Part shown: positions 13,280-13,327 of the stretch, in pieces | Layout: each line of letters begins with the position of its first letter | How positions within the stretch are numbered: position 1 is the stretch's first letter | Origin: Minisyncoccota bacterium | Lineage (GTDB): Bacteria; Patescibacteriota; Minisyncoccia; Phycocordibacterales; UBA1006 | DNA length: 13,327 bases | Assembly: GCA_021129535.1 (NCBI GenBank) | Contig: JAJOLB010000016.1 | Location: forward strand, 1 to 13,327 | Direction: 5' to 3' | Notes under the pieces: model-generated | Seen by the model: only the letters and a program-made list of their open reading frames with translations | Told to the model about the DNA's origin: nothing | Databases searched by the model: none | Made by a program: the position numbers and the translations under genes

Positions 13280-13327
13280 GTTTATATGTTGCCTTATAAT
13301 AAAGAAACATCAAACGGAACAGGTTCA

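Noticed and set aside
1..13327. Possible UGA recoding as in Gracilibacteria/Absconditabacteria, because no gene here ends in TGA
   Set aside because: All large frames are intact under the standard code, with Gly encoded by GGN and no in-frame TGA. Lack of TGA stops in a dozen genes of AT-rich DNA is not significant.
1..13327. A defence island, prophage, integrase or toxin-antitoxin system
   Set aside because: No nuclease-helicase, integrase, transposase or small toxin/antitoxin pair was recognised; nearly all DNA is accounted for by core and envelope genes.

Overview
The window looks like a chromosomal segment of a Candidate Phyla Radiation (Patescibacteria, Parcubacteria-type) bacterium. 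The evidence is strong AT bias, short core proteins (a 172-residue YebC, a 240-residue YidC with no lipobox), almost no Shine-Dalgarno sequences, a stand-alone VirB4 ATPase beside cell-wall-linked surface proteins, and a type IV prepilin with the KGFTFIELLVV leader. The standard genetic code fits: every large frame is intact and all stops are TAA or TAG. This placement comes from gene content and protein style, not from a database search.

Left region (1-4626, plus strand). Three cell-envelope genes stand in separate transcription units. The first is a 5'-truncated membrane-anchored protein that looks like the end of a VirB2-type pilin segment joined to a LAS-type (M15-like) peptidase domain. 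The second is a membrane-anchored beta-propeller-like protein with an embedded peptidoglycan-binding domain. The third is a VirB4/TraC-type ATPase. Together they suggest part of the reduced type IV secretion or pilus-like apparatus common in this group. The spacers hold terminators and two palindromic repeat remnants.

Central region (4626-9311). This is the replication-origin neighbourhood. The minus-strand genes rpmH, rnpA and yidC diverge from the plus-strand genes dnaA, dnaN and ruvC. A perfect DnaA box lies upstream of dnaA. Two TTATACACA boxes and an extremely AT-rich stretch with a (TAA)5 run lie between dnaA and dnaN, so oriC is probably here.

Right region (9332-13327). A very large class A penicillin-binding protein with a polylysine cytoplasmic tail converges on yebC. 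It is followed by a divergent type IV prepilin gene that ends early and may be broken.

Two organisational themes recur. Several genes have a -10 hexamer only 4-8 nt before the start codon, implying leaderless mRNAs. Terminator hairpins are also fused to gene ends: convergent pairs share one hairpin that contains both stop codons. No rRNA, tRNA, CRISPR array or intact insertion sequence was seen. No gene-free stretch exceeds 300 bases; the longest are 770-1012, 7481-7709 and 5954-6133, each described below. The window is mainly core genome, and no clearly new multi-gene system stands out.
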